Origin: Comamonas odontotermitis
GTDB taxonomy: Bacteria; Pseudomonadota; Gammaproteobacteria; Burkholderiales; Burkholderiaceae_C
Assembly (NCBI RefSeq): GCF_020080045.1
Contig: NZ_CP083451.1
Coordinates: 1,798,001-1,862,000 of the forward strand
Length of the DNA: 64,000 nt
Direction of reading: 5' to 3'
In this document: piece after piece, positions 53,944 through 63,348 of the stretch
Position numbering within the stretch: position 1 is the first letter of the stretch
Layout of the letters: each line of letters begins with the position of its first letter
Made by a program: the position numbers and the translations under genes
The notes under the pieces: model-generated
The model's database searches: none
Told to the model about the DNA's origin: nothing
The model's input: the letters and a program-made list of their open reading frames with translations, nothing else

Positions 53944-54534
53944 ATGTCTGATACCAGCACCCTTGAAGCCCTGGTGCAAGCGCTGCGCCGCCTGCCCGGG
54001 GTGGGCGTCAAATCGGCATCGCGCATGGCATTCCATCTTCTGCAGAATGACCGCGAAGGCGCCGAGTTGCTCTCCCGTGCATTGCATGAGGCCAGCACCC
54101 GCGTGCGCCATTGCGAGCGCTGCCACACCTTCACGGAAAACGCCATCTGCGAAACCTGCCTGGATGCGGGGCGCGATGCGGCCCGCCTGTGCGTGGTGGA
54201 AACGCCCGCCGACCAGGCGGCGCTGGAGCGCACAGGAGCGTACAAGGGCCTGTACTACGTGCTGATGGGGCGCTTGTCACCGCTCGATGGCATCGGCCCA
54301 CGCGACATCGGCCTGCAGCAATTGCTGGAGCGGGCCAGCGATGGCGTAGTGCAAGAAGTGATTCTTGCCACCAACTTCACGGCAGAAGGGGAAGCCACCG
54401 CACATGTGCTGGGCGAAGCCCTGCAGCGCCGTGGCATGGGCTTCACGCGCCTGGCCCGAGGCGTGCCGATTGGCAGCGAGCTGGAATATGTCGATCTGGG
54501 CACCATCGCCCATGCCTTGGCGGACCGGCGCTGA
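53944..54534 (+). CDS. recR: recombination protein RecR
   Basis: The 196-residue protein has the helix-hairpin-helix [20 protein letters not shown], the zinc finger [18 protein letters not shown] (Cys-x2-Cys...Cys-x2-Cys) and the Toprim domain [20 protein letters not shown]. It works with RecF/RecO in loading RecA at gaps. The ATG at 53944 is at the family start. It completes the dnaX-ybaB-recR set. Confidence 0.97.
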   Translation: MSDTSTLEALVQALRRLPGVGVKSASRMAFHLLQNDREGAELLSRALHEASTRVRHCERCHTFTENAICETCLDAGRDAARLCVVETPADQAALERTGAYKGLYYVLMGRLSPLDGIGPRDIGLQQLLERASDGVVQEVILATNFTAEGEATAHVLGEALQRRGMGFTRLARGVPIGSELEYVDLGTIAHALADRR

Positions 54535-55031
54535 GACCGACTTCTCGCTGCATGCTTGCGCCAACGTGCCATTGCGCCGCCGGAGGCCGGGCGCAGGCCG
54601 GTTCTTCTGGCAGCCATTCCCAGTCGTTGGGTATGTGCGGGCTCGTATTTCCGTGCTTACCCGCGTTTTCCCGCCGGATGTCCGGTTTTCGACAGCAGTG
54701 ATTGCATAGTACAACTACAATTTCATACGGGTCTTGATGGCGTCTCATGCATTTTCTGCATGATCGCCGCTGCTGCGTGGCTCGTCTCGTGGATTTGCCG
54801 GTACTTCTGCTCGCACGCCTGGTTTGCTTTGATTCATTTCCCGATCCCACGATTTCGTCGCCTTCCTTGCGTAGGGGCGCGCGCTGTGTCGCCACAGTGC
54901 AGCCTTCCAGAGGCATCGGCGTAATCGATGGATCGGAAAACGCAAAGCCACGCGCAGAACCAAGCCCTTTTTTCGTGAACTGCAACGGCTGCGCTTGCGC
55001 CGACTGCGACTTGTGTTTTTAGGACTTCTGC
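54535..55031. other. 497-bp intergenic stretch
   Basis: No open frame here has a recognisable domain or a good start. The region separates recR from the MHS transporter and probably holds the latter's promoter; the segment 54700-54730 is AT-richer. I see no tRNA, terminator or clear operator. Confidence 0.4.
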
Positions 55032-56336
55032 GTGCAATCTACTGCTGTATCCAAGAGAAATATTCTGGCCGCTGTCATTGGCAATGCGCTGGAATGGTAT
55101 GACTTTCTCGTCTTCGCCTTCATGACGCCCATCGTGGCCAAGCTGTTCTTCCCGAGCAATCCGAACGACCCAAGCGACGACCTCAACAAGATCCTGATGA
55201 CCACGGCGGTGTTCGGCGTGGGCTTTTTCATGCGTCCGGTGGGCGGCATCCTGCTGGGCCTGTATGGCGACCGCAAGGGCCGCAAGGCGGCCATGGTGAT
55301 GGTAACGGCCATCATGGCGGTGGCGATTGCACTGATCACCTTTGCGCCGACCTACCAGGGTGTGGGCGTCTGGGCGCCGATCTTCATCGTGCTGGCGCGC
55401 CTGCTGCAAGGCTTTGCGGCGGGGGGCGAGTTCGGTACCTCGACGGCCCTGCTGATCGAGCTGGCACCCAAGGGCAAGCGTGGCTTCTACGGCTCCTGGC
55501 AGATGACGGGGCAGATGGCCGCCTTGCTGATCGGTGCCGCCGTAGGTACCTTGATCACTGATGTTTTCAGCCACGAGCAGCTCATGGGCTGGGCCTGGCG
55601 CATTCCGTTTGCCGTGGGCCTGCTGATCGTGCCGGTGGCGATCTACATCCGCCGCCATGTGGAAGAGCCCGAAACCTTCTTGAAGCTGCAGGCAGCGCAG
55701 AAGGCTGGCACCATCAAGCAGGTGGGCGTGCTGGAGATGCTGCGCACCCACGCGCGCGAAACCCTGGTGGGCATGGGCCTGGTGGTGACCGCCACGGTGT
55801 CGATCTACATCACCTTCACCTATCTGGTGACGTACTCCACGGTCACCCTCAAACTGCCGTTGCATGACACGTTCATGGTGCAGATGGTGGGAGCTGCGAT
55901 GATGGTGGTGCTGATGCCGTTCATGGGCGCATGGTCGGACCGCGTCGGCCGCCGACCGCTGATGATCGGCTCCCTCATTGGCTACCTGCTGGTGCTGTAC
56001 CCGCTGTACGCGTGGCTTACCGATGGCCCGACGATTGCGAAGCTGATGACCGTACAGGTAGTGGTGTGCGTTTTTGTTTCGGTGTTCTTTGGTGTGTTCA
56101 GCACGGTGATGGCCGAATTGTTCCCCGCCCACGTACGCTCGGTGGGCATGTCCATGGCCTACAACATTGCCGTGATGGTGTTTGGCGGGTTCGCGCAGTT
56201 CATCGTCACCTGGTTGATCAAGACGACGGGCTCGACGATGTCGCCCGCTTTCTATGTGATGTTCGGCGTGACGCTGGGCCTCATCGCCTCGTTCTTCATC
56301 CGCGAACGCGCGCATGAAGAGCATCTGGATGCCTGA
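55032..56336 (+). CDS. MFS transporter, metabolite:H+ symporter (MHS) family
   Basis: The 434-residue protein has 12 membrane segments and the MHS opening VIGNALEWYDFLVFAFMTPI. GGILLGLYGDRKGRKAAMVM and LQGFAAGGEFGTSTALLIEL are the family loops. Relatives carry citrate, tricarballylate, 2-oxoglutarate, proline or shikimate into the cell with protons; the citrate/tricarballylate branch seems closest. The start is GTG at 55032 with AGGA about 8 bases before. A strong bidirectional terminator follows. Confidence 0.9.
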   Translation: MQSTAVSKRNILAAVIGNALEWYDFLVFAFMTPIVAKLFFPSNPNDPSDDLNKILMTTAVFGVGFFMRPVGGILLGLYGDRKGRKAAMVMVTAIMAVAIALITFAPTYQGVGVWAPIFIVLARLLQGFAAGGEFGTSTALLIELAPKGKRGFYGSWQMTGQMAALLIGAAVGTLITDVFSHEQLMGWAWRIPFAVGLLIVPVAIYIRRHVEEPETFLKLQAAQKAGTIKQVGVLEMLRTHARETLVGMGLVVTATVSIYITFTYLVTYSTVTLKLPLHDTFMVQMVGAAMMVVLMPFMGAWSDRVGRRPLMIGSLIGYLLVLYPLYAWLTDGPTIAKLMTVQVVVCVFVSVFFGVFSTVMAELFPAHVRSVGMSMAYNIAVMVFGGFAQFIVTWLIKTTGSTMSPAFYVMFGVTLGLIASFFIRERAHEEHLDA

Positions 56337-56388
56337 TGGTCAGCTAAAAAACGAAGGGGCTGAACCAGACAGGTGCTGGCACCCATGA

Positions 56389-56424
56389 AAAACCCGGCTG
56401 CGCAGATGGCGAGCCGGGTTTTTT
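56389..56424. terminator. bidirectional terminator
   Basis: AAAACCCGGCT and AGCCGGGTTTT pair around a 12-base loop and are followed by TT; A-runs give the reverse signal. It separates the convergent MHS transporter and EAL/HDOD genes. Confidence 0.9.
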
Positions 56425-56466
56425 ATTGCCGCCAAAGCTTAGGAGGGCAAGGCCAGCGTGGCCAGG

Positions 56467-57630
56467 TCAATCAGGGGATGTATAGGTTTGCAGCAGATCC
56501 TGCCACTGCGACTCCAGGGCGAGTACCGGGGTAGCGAGCGGCGGCGGCAGCAACTGGTCTACGGCCTGCTGCAGCGTCAGCCCCAATTGCTTGCCGAGCA
56601 GCAGGGAGTGGGCAATCAGGACCAGACTGTCATGTGGCACATCGGGCCACGCCGTAGCGGCTGCGGCAGTGAGTGCCATGGCATGTTCCTGGTACAGGGC
56701 GATGCAATCGGGCGGGCGTGGTGCATTGCTCTGCGCAACCGCGTCCAGCATGCCTAACCAGGCATGCAATTGCTCGACACGCAGACTGGCGAGCAATTGG
56801 GGAAGCGAAGTGTAGATGTGCCGCTTGGACAGCTCCTGCGACTGTGCCATGCGCAGCAGGTTGAAAAGCAGCGTGGGCTGGGCTTGCAGAAACTGGGTGA
56901 GCGCTTCTGGTTCGGCGTTGGCCTTCAGTTGGGCCTTCAGGGCACGGGCTTCCCTCACGGTGGGCAGCACCACGCGTGCAGGCACAGGCTCTGGCCGCCG
57001 CACGGCATAGCCTTGCAGCAGGTCCACCTGGTTTTCCTGCGCCAGCTGCAACTGGGAGGCAGACTCGATCTTGTCGGCAATCAGGGTGACGCCCGGGATG
57101 CGCCGACCCCAGCGGATCATCAGCACGGCGCGCTCGGCAGCCAGCACGGAAAAATCGATCTTCAGGTAGTTGACCAGGTCATGCCAGGGCGCATATGCGG
57201 AGTCGAGGACCGAGTGGTTGAAGGCCAGCGCAAAACCCTTGTCGCGCAGCGCCGCAAGCGCGGGGCGGCGGGCTTCCACTTCGCTGGATGCTGCATGGCC
57301 CAATGAAGGAATCTCCAGGACTACCTTGTCCGAGGGCAGTAGATCGAGATGCGGGCTGCGCAGGCTCTCGTAAGTGGTGTTGAGAAACAGAAGTCCATCA
57401 TCGAGCAGCGCCGCGGGCTTGAGGTGCGAGAGCACCGAGTGGGCGAGCGACAGGTCCGAGTCGATGGTGTGGGTGGACGCTGTGCGGGAACGGTTGAATA
57501 TCTCGTGCCCCACTTGCATGCCATTGGCATCGCGAATGGACTGCCATGCGATAGGGGGGGCTGGAGAGGTGAAATCCATGGCGGCTGCCGCTGGACTGGA
57601 AGCTGGGGGTGGCGCGCTCGTATGTTGCAT
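56467..57630 (-). CDS. EAL/HDOD-like signalling protein with degenerate EAL domain
   Basis: The 387-residue protein follows the YuxH plan. The N-terminal EAL-like part (about residues 25-225) has IAWQSIRDANGMQVGHEIFN where the EAL motif is expected. VVLEIPS, KIDFSV and LIADKIES stand where catalytic motifs would be, and LLQGYAVRRPEP ends the domain. The C-terminal HDOD-like helical part (about 230-370) contains NLLRMAQSQELSKRHIYTSL. Because the acidic metal ligands of active EAL enzymes are largely missing, it is more likely a c-di-GMP-independent or binding-only signalling protein. No partner genes adjoin it. Confidence 0.8.
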   Translation of the reverse strand: MQHTSAPPPASSPAAAAMDFTSPAPPIAWQSIRDANGMQVGHEIFNRSRTASTHTIDSDLSLAHSVLSHLKPAALLDDGLLFLNTTYESLRSPHLDLLPSDKVVLEIPSLGHAASSEVEARRPALAALRDKGFALAFNHSVLDSAYAPWHDLVNYLKIDFSVLAAERAVLMIRWGRRIPGVTLIADKIESASQLQLAQENQVDLLQGYAVRRPEPVPARVVLPTVREARALKAQLKANAEPEALTQFLQAQPTLLFNLLRMAQSQELSKRHIYTSLPQLLASLRVEQLHAWLGMLDAVAQSNAPRPPDCIALYQEHAMALTAAAATAWPDVPHDSLVLIAHSLLLGKQLGLTLQQAVDQLLPPPLATPVLALESQWQDLLQTYTSPD

Positions 57631-57827
57631 GTACAGCTGAACTTCCGTCTGTGCGAGCTGCCTGGTGAGTGGGTGGGCGGCGCAGGCGGTATCTGCAATT
57701 CGTTATGTCTCGGGGTTGGAAGTATTTTCGTCCATATTGTGCGCAAGCACTGACACAGATTGAATGAGAAGCACAGGTTTTTGTAGCAAGTTGCGCGTTC
57801 TGCCACAAAGGAATGAACGCCTATTTG

Positions 57828-58634
57828 TTACAACTGTGCTTCCAACCAGGCCAGTTCTGTCGGGCTGAATCCGGCCTGGCTGCGTGCTGCCAGATTGATG
57901 GGCGGTTTGGGGCGAGGAGCTTCGTAGCGGGCCACCAGATCGCTGTAATGGGCCTCGGGGTTGAGTCCCTGGGCTGCGCAGACATGCCGGTACCAATGGT
58001 TGCCGATGGCAACATGGCCTACCTCTTCACGCAAAATGATGTCCAGAATGGCCACGGCTTCCAGGGCGTCGGGCGCACCGGTTTGTTGCAATTTGGACTG
58101 GATCTGGGGTGTTGCATCCAAGCCACGGGCTTCCAGGGTGCGAGGCACCAGAGCCATGCGAGCGACGATATCGCCAGCGGTTTTCTCGCACATGGTCCAC
58201 AGGCCCTGGTGTGCGGGAAAGTCGCCATAGTCGGCTCCCCACTTCTGCAGATGGGCGCGCAGCAGGCGAAAGTGCTTGGCTTCCTCTGCTGCAACCTGTA
58301 GCCAGTCCAGGTAGTACTGGCGCGGCATGCCAGGAAAACGCCAGATGGCATCGAGTGCCAGATTGATGGCGTTGAACTCGATATGTGCGATCGCATGCAA
58401 AAGGATGGCGCGCCCTTCAGGGGTTGCGGGCGAGCGACGCGCGACTGCCGTGTGGGGCTTGAGTTCGGGCTTGGCGGGGTGGCCGGGCAAATCTGCCGCA
58501 GGCGGAGCTGTCAACTGCGCATCGATTGCTATGGATATTGAAGCGCTTTGCGCATGCAGGGCAAGCGCCAGTGCAGATTTTTCTTCGGGATCGCGCACGC
58601 ACAGGGCATGCAGGGCGCTTTGACGTAATTCCAT
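57828..58634 (-). CDS. ferritin-like DUF455 family protein
   Basis: The 268-residue protein shows the DUF455 motifs HIEFNAINLALDAIWRF, LQVAAEEAKHFRLLRAHL and LREEVGHVAIGNHWYRHVC. These place His and Glu residues as in a ferritin-like di-iron helix bundle. DUF455 members are predicted di-iron proteins, related to MiaE-like tRNA hydroxylases; function here is unproven. It is divergent from the gamma carbonic anhydrase gene, 84 bp apart. Confidence 0.88.
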   Translation of the reverse strand: MELRQSALHALCVRDPEEKSALALALHAQSASISIAIDAQLTAPPAADLPGHPAKPELKPHTAVARRSPATPEGRAILLHAIAHIEFNAINLALDAIWRFPGMPRQYYLDWLQVAAEEAKHFRLLRAHLQKWGADYGDFPAHQGLWTMCEKTAGDIVARMALVPRTLEARGLDATPQIQSKLQQTGAPDALEAVAILDIILREEVGHVAIGNHWYRHVCAAQGLNPEAHYSDLVARYEAPRPKPPINLAARSQAGFSPTELAWLEAQL

Positions 58635-58718
58635 CCCTACAATTATGGATCAGTCCGCAGATGCAGCGCCTCGGCCGTTGCAGGCAAGGGGCGTTTCAGA
58701 GCAAAAACAGGAGACATG

Positions 58719-59246
58719 ATGGCGAAGTATGAATTGGATGGCGTGCAGCCCGAAGTGGATGCCGGAGCCTGGGTGGCCGACAGCGCGCAGGTCATTGGAC
58801 GGGTGCATCTCGCGGCGGACAGCAGCGTGTGGTTTGGTGCCATTCTGCGTGGCGACAACGACCCGATCCGGGTGGGAGAGGGCTCCAACATCCAGGATGG
58901 CAGCGTGCTGCACACCGACAAGGGCAAGCCGCTGGATATCGGCCGTCACGTCACCATCGGCCACAACGTCATCCTGCATGGCTGCACGATTGGCGACGAG
59001 TCATTGATTGGCATGGGGGCCATCGTGCTCAATGGCGCCAGGATCGGCAGGCGCTGTCTCGTGGGCGCGGGGGCACTGGTCACCGAGAACAAGGAGTTTC
59101 CTGATGGCAGCCTGATCGTCGGCAACCCGGCCAAGGTGGTGCGCCAGTTGACCGAAGAGCAGATGGAAGGCTTGAAGCGCAGCGCGCAGGGATATATGGC
59201 CAATGCCAGCCGCTTTGCGGCGGGTCTGCGAAAATTACCGGAATAA
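58719..59246 (+). CDS. gamma carbonic anhydrase family protein (YrdA-like)
   Basis: The 175-residue left-handed beta-helix protein has hexapeptide repeats. The metal-site histidines appear in SVLHTDKGKPLDIGRHVTIG and GHNVILHGCTIGDESLIGMG. It resembles YrdA/CaiE-type gamma carbonic anhydrases, many of which lack measurable activity. Of two adjacent ATGs the second (58719) is chosen because AGGAG is then 5 bases away; 58716 is possible. Its TAA stop (59244-59246) abuts a 55-bp degenerate mobile element. Confidence 0.9.
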   Translation: MAKYELDGVQPEVDAGAWVADSAQVIGRVHLAADSSVWFGAILRGDNDPIRVGEGSNIQDGSVLHTDKGKPLDIGRHVTIGHNVILHGCTIGDESLIGMGAIVLNGARIGRRCLVGAGALVTENKEFPDGSLIVGNPAKVVRQLTEEQMEGLKRSAQGYMANASRFAAGLRKLPE

Positions 59247-59301
59247 GAATATGTTTGCGATCTCCGCGCCACGCGGCTGCACAGAGGTCGCAAGCATGTT
59301 C
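59247..59301. mobile_element. 55-bp internally deleted relative of the GAACGTG element
   Basis: It starts GAATATGTTTGCGATCTC and ends GAGGTCGCAAGCATGTTC. Both ends and the subterminal ACGCGGCTGC block align with copies A and B, differing mostly by transitions. The left flank is TAA, the stop of the carbonic anhydrase gene; the right flank is CAA. Confidence 0.65.
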
Positions 59302-59359
59302 CAAACCATCGCCCGGGCACCGCAGGATGCACGCGGCGAACCAAGGATGGGAATCACGA

Positions 59360-60349
59360 GTGTCTGAACTGCATAAATTTTTGTTTGATGGCCTGCCCGT
59401 GCGTGGCGCGGTCGTGCGCCTGACGGAAGCCTGGCAGGAGATCCTGAAGCGCCGCGCGGCCAACACCACATCCGGTGCTTATCCGCTGCCGGTGCAGGAG
59501 CTGCTGGGCGAGATGACGGCTGCCGGTGTGCTGATGCAGTCCAACATCAAGTTCAACGGCGCGCTGGTGTTTCAGATCTCCGGAGATGGCCCCGTCAAGC
59601 TGGCGGTGACCGAGGTGCAGTCCAATCTGAGCGTGCGCTCCACTGTGACCATCAGCGGCGAGGTGTCCACCGACGCGAGCCTGACCGATATGGTCAACGT
59701 GCATGGCAAGGGCCGCTGCGCGATCACGCTCGACCCCAAGGAGAAGCACCCTGGCCAGCAAGCCTACCAGGGTGTGGTGCCGCTGGTGAACCTGGATGGC
59801 GAACCGGTGGACAGCCTCGCTGCCATCCTGCAGCAGTACATGCGCCAGTCCGAACAGCTGGACACCGTGCTGGTCCTTGCTGCGAATGAGCAGGTGGCGG
59901 CGGGCCTGATGGTGCAGCGCATGCCGATCAAGGGCGAAGCCAATCTGGCGGCCGGTAGCCTGAACACCGAAGACGACGACCAGATTGACCAGAATGAGGA
60001 ATACAACCGCATCGCCCACCTGGCGGCCAGCCTGACGCGCGACGAATTGCTGAACCTCGATGTGGAAACCATTCTGCATCGCCTCTTCTGGGAAGAGAAG
60101 CTGCTGCGCTTTGTGCCGGAAGACGGCGAAGGCGGCCCGCACTTTGCCTGTACCTGCAACCGTGACCGTGTGGCGGGCATGCTGCGCAACCTGGGGCAGG
60201 AAGAGGTGGACAGCATTCTGGAGGAGCAGGGCCTGATCGAGGTGGGCTGCGAGTTCTGCGGCCAGCAGTACCGGTTTGATGCGGTGGATACCGCGCATCT
60301 GTTTACCGAACCCGGCAACGACCCGCCAGCTTCGAGTCGCATGCAGTAG
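59360..60349 (+). CDS. hslO: redox-regulated chaperone Hsp33
   Basis: The 329-residue protein opens SELHKFLFDGLPVRGAVVRL. Near the C-terminus it has the redox zinc site Cys-x-Cys (HFACTCNRDRV) and Cys-x2-Cys (VGCEFCGQQYR), about 30 residues apart. Oxidation releases zinc and activates the chaperone. The GTG at 59360 gives the family N-terminus; longer in-frame starts reach back toward the mobile element and add non-conserved sequence. A terminator follows. Confidence 0.95.
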   Translation: MSELHKFLFDGLPVRGAVVRLTEAWQEILKRRAANTTSGAYPLPVQELLGEMTAAGVLMQSNIKFNGALVFQISGDGPVKLAVTEVQSNLSVRSTVTISGEVSTDASLTDMVNVHGKGRCAITLDPKEKHPGQQAYQGVVPLVNLDGEPVDSLAAILQQYMRQSEQLDTVLVLAANEQVAAGLMVQRMPIKGEANLAAGSLNTEDDDQIDQNEEYNRIAHLAASLTRDELLNLDVETILHRLFWEEKLLRFVPEDGEGGPHFACTCNRDRVAGMLRNLGQEEVDSILEEQGLIEVGCEFCGQQYRFDAVDTAHLFTEPGNDPPASSRMQ

Positions 60350-60383
60350 GACCCGTAGGTCTGTAAGCTTCGCGGTACCTGAC

Positions 60384-60410
60384 AAAAAACCACGCATTGC
60401 GTGGTTTTTT
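60384..60410. terminator. bidirectional terminator
   Basis: AAAAAACCACGC and GCGTGGTTTTTT pair around ATT. It lies between hslO and the convergent cysteine-cluster protein gene. Confidence 0.92.
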
Positions 60411-60440
60411 CATTGGGCATCAACAGGCCTGGGCTTCTGC

Positions 60441-60959
60441 TCACGGGCTTTCGGAGCTGGTCAGTCCCTTGAAGAGGCGGAATTCACATTCCGGATCGCT
60501 GCATTTTTCGCAGTTCCAACTCCATCGTGTCAGATTACCGTGTTCCCGCAAGGCGCTGCGCCGCGCCTGCAGTGCAGGCGCCTGGGGAAACCAGTTGCAC
60601 AAGGCGGTGAGTGCGTCATCCAGCAAGCGCGTGCCCTGGCTGAACAGCACCTGAAACGGCTGCCGCTGGCTGACCAGATCGGCGCGCAGCTGCATCAACG
60701 CGTCCTGTGCGTGCTGCACTTGGGTATTGCTGGCGCTCAGAGGCGGGGTGAGCAGCAGCAGGGCATCGGTGGCGCCGAGTGCGCGCGCATCGAGCTGCAT
60801 TGCAGCGCCGGGGCGGAAGTGAAAGCAGTCCTCTGCACCCAGCGCATGCTGCAGGCTGGCAGCCAATGCGCAAGCGTCTTCCACGGCGCAGGCCACCACA
60901 TGGACGCATGCCATGGACGGCGATACAGGCGTGGTGCGGGTGCTGGGAAACGCAGACAT
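60441..60959 (-). CDS. hypothetical protein with C-terminal cysteine cluster
   Basis: I do not recognise this 172-residue protein. The body is Ala/Leu-rich and predicted globular (cytoplasmic, no signal peptide). The last 25 residues carry WNCEKCSDPECEFRLFKGL, a Cys-x2-Cys-x4-Cys cluster suggestive of metal binding. The ATG at 60957-60959 is used; an upstream start would overlap the ftsB terminator. It is convergent with hslO. A link to redox or zinc handling is only suggested by the cysteines and the neighbour. Confidence 0.65.
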   Translation of the reverse strand: MSAFPSTRTTPVSPSMACVHVVACAVEDACALAASLQHALGAEDCFHFRPGAAMQLDARALGATDALLLLTPPLSASNTQVQHAQDALMQLRADLVSQRQPFQVLFSQGTRLLDDALTALCNWFPQAPALQARRSALREHGNLTRWSWNCEKCSDPECEFRLFKGLTSSESP

Positions 60960-60980
60960 AGGGCGCGATGATACGGCGAA

Positions 60981-61011
60981 AAAGAAAGCGCCTTCGGTAG
61001 GAAGGCGCTTC
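60981..61011 (-). terminator. terminator after ftsB
   Basis: On the minus strand AAGCGCCTTCC and GAAGGCGCTT form the stem, followed by TCTTTTTCG. It lies about 65 bp beyond the ftsB stop. Confidence 0.85.
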
Positions 61012-61076
61012 ATGGGAACATGTCAGCCAGCGTGTACGGGCAGAACCGAGATCCGCTTTTGATCCCGCTTGAGTTT

Positions 61077-61355
61077 CTACTTGCGCGTGTACTGCACAAA
61101 TACCTCATTGGGTTTGACCATGCCCAGTTCATTGCGGGCTTTGGCTTCCACCATGTCCATGCCTTGCTTGAGATCGCTCACCTCGGTTTCCAGGCGCACA
61201 TTTTCGCGCTCGGCGGCCTCGTTCTCGGTCTTTTGCTTGGCGATCTGCTCTTTCATGTCCTTGACGTACGGGACGCTTCCCCGGCCGCTCCACAGCTGGG
61301 CATGGATGCTGACCAGGATGGCCAGCAGCACAAAGGGAACAATGCGGGAAATCAT
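61077..61355 (-). CDS. ftsB: cell division protein FtsB
   Basis: The 92-residue protein has one N-terminal membrane helix (IVPFVLLAILVSIHAQLW). A coiled coil follows (about residues 30-70, MKEQIAKQKTENEAAERENV), then the conserved ELGMVKPNEVFVQY tail. It joins FtsL and FtsQ at the septum. It is last in the kdsA-DUF1330-eno-ftsB set, 41 bp after eno, a standard order in this group (E. coli also has eno and ftsB close by). Confidence 0.93.
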   Translation of the reverse strand: MISRIVPFVLLAILVSIHAQLWSGRGSVPYVKDMKEQIAKQKTENEAAERENVRLETEVSDLKQGMDMVEAKARNELGMVKPNEVFVQYTRK

Positions 61356-61396
61356 GAGCGCAGATCGATCAATAGACGATGGCTAAAGCCGCAAGC

Positions 61397-62767
<1,371 letters not shown>

Positions 62768-62771
62768 CTAA

Positions 62772-63037
62772 GAACGTGTTTACGATCTCCTCGCGCCGCG
62801 ACAGTGGCTTTGCGGGATGGGCTGCTAGGCGCAATACCGCAGCAATAGCCCCGCTATTGCGAGGATTTGCAACGACGCAGACCGCCCGCAATGCCTCTGT
62901 CCCTACGGGTTGGAGTGAAATCGGGCGATTTCTGCGCGCTGGCCCTTGCTTGCACCCCGGTGCAAGCTGCGGCCCAGCGCTTCGAACTCATCCCGATTGC
63001 ACTCCAACGCGGCTGCGTAGAGATCGTAAACACGTTC
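62772..63037. mobile_element. 266-bp non-autonomous inverted-repeat element, copy B
   Basis: The reverse complement of this copy aligns along its length with copy A (48519-48790), with blocks such as GGAGTGCAATCGGGATGAGT and TTGCACCGGGGTGCAAGCAA in common. The ends are GAACGTGTTTACGATCTC and GAGATCGTAAACACGTTC. TAA flanks both sides (62769-62771 and 63038-63040). It is inserted between the DUF1330 gene and eno, 16 bp from the DUF1330 stop. Confidence 0.85.
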
Positions 63038-63055
63038 TAAAACCATCCCAAACGG

Positions 63056-63346
63056 TTACACACCTTCGACCAGAACCATGCGCATGATAGCGGCACCTTC
63101 GCGCGCTGCGCGGGCCTTGGTGTATTCCGGGGAGTTATAAAACTTATGTGCGCTCTCGGTATCCTTGAACTTGAGGATCACGGTGCGGCCAGGGTTCCAG
63201 TCGCCTTCGATCACTTCCACCTTGCCGCCGCGCACACAGACTTCGGCGCCATAGGCTTGCATGGCGATGGTGCTGTACTTGCGGTATTCCTCGTACTGTT
63301 CAGGGTTGGTGACGGTGACCGACGCGATGATGTAGGCAGAGGCCAT
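63056..63346 (-). CDS. DUF1330 domain-containing protein
   Basis: The 96-residue protein is a small alpha/beta-barrel-fold (dimeric ferredoxin-like) protein. The DUF1330 pattern is YIIASVTVTNPEQYEEYRKY, GGKVEVIEGDWNPGRTVILK and YNSPEYTKARAAREGAA. Its function is unknown. It starts 2 bp after the kdsA stop, so it is surely co-transcribed with kdsA, and eno follows downstream. Confidence 0.9.
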   Translation of the reverse strand: MASAYIIASVTVTNPEQYEEYRKYSTIAMQAYGAEVCVRGGKVEVIEGDWNPGRTVILKFKDTESAHKFYNSPEYTKARAAREGAAIMRMVLVEGV

Positions 63347-63348
63347 GC

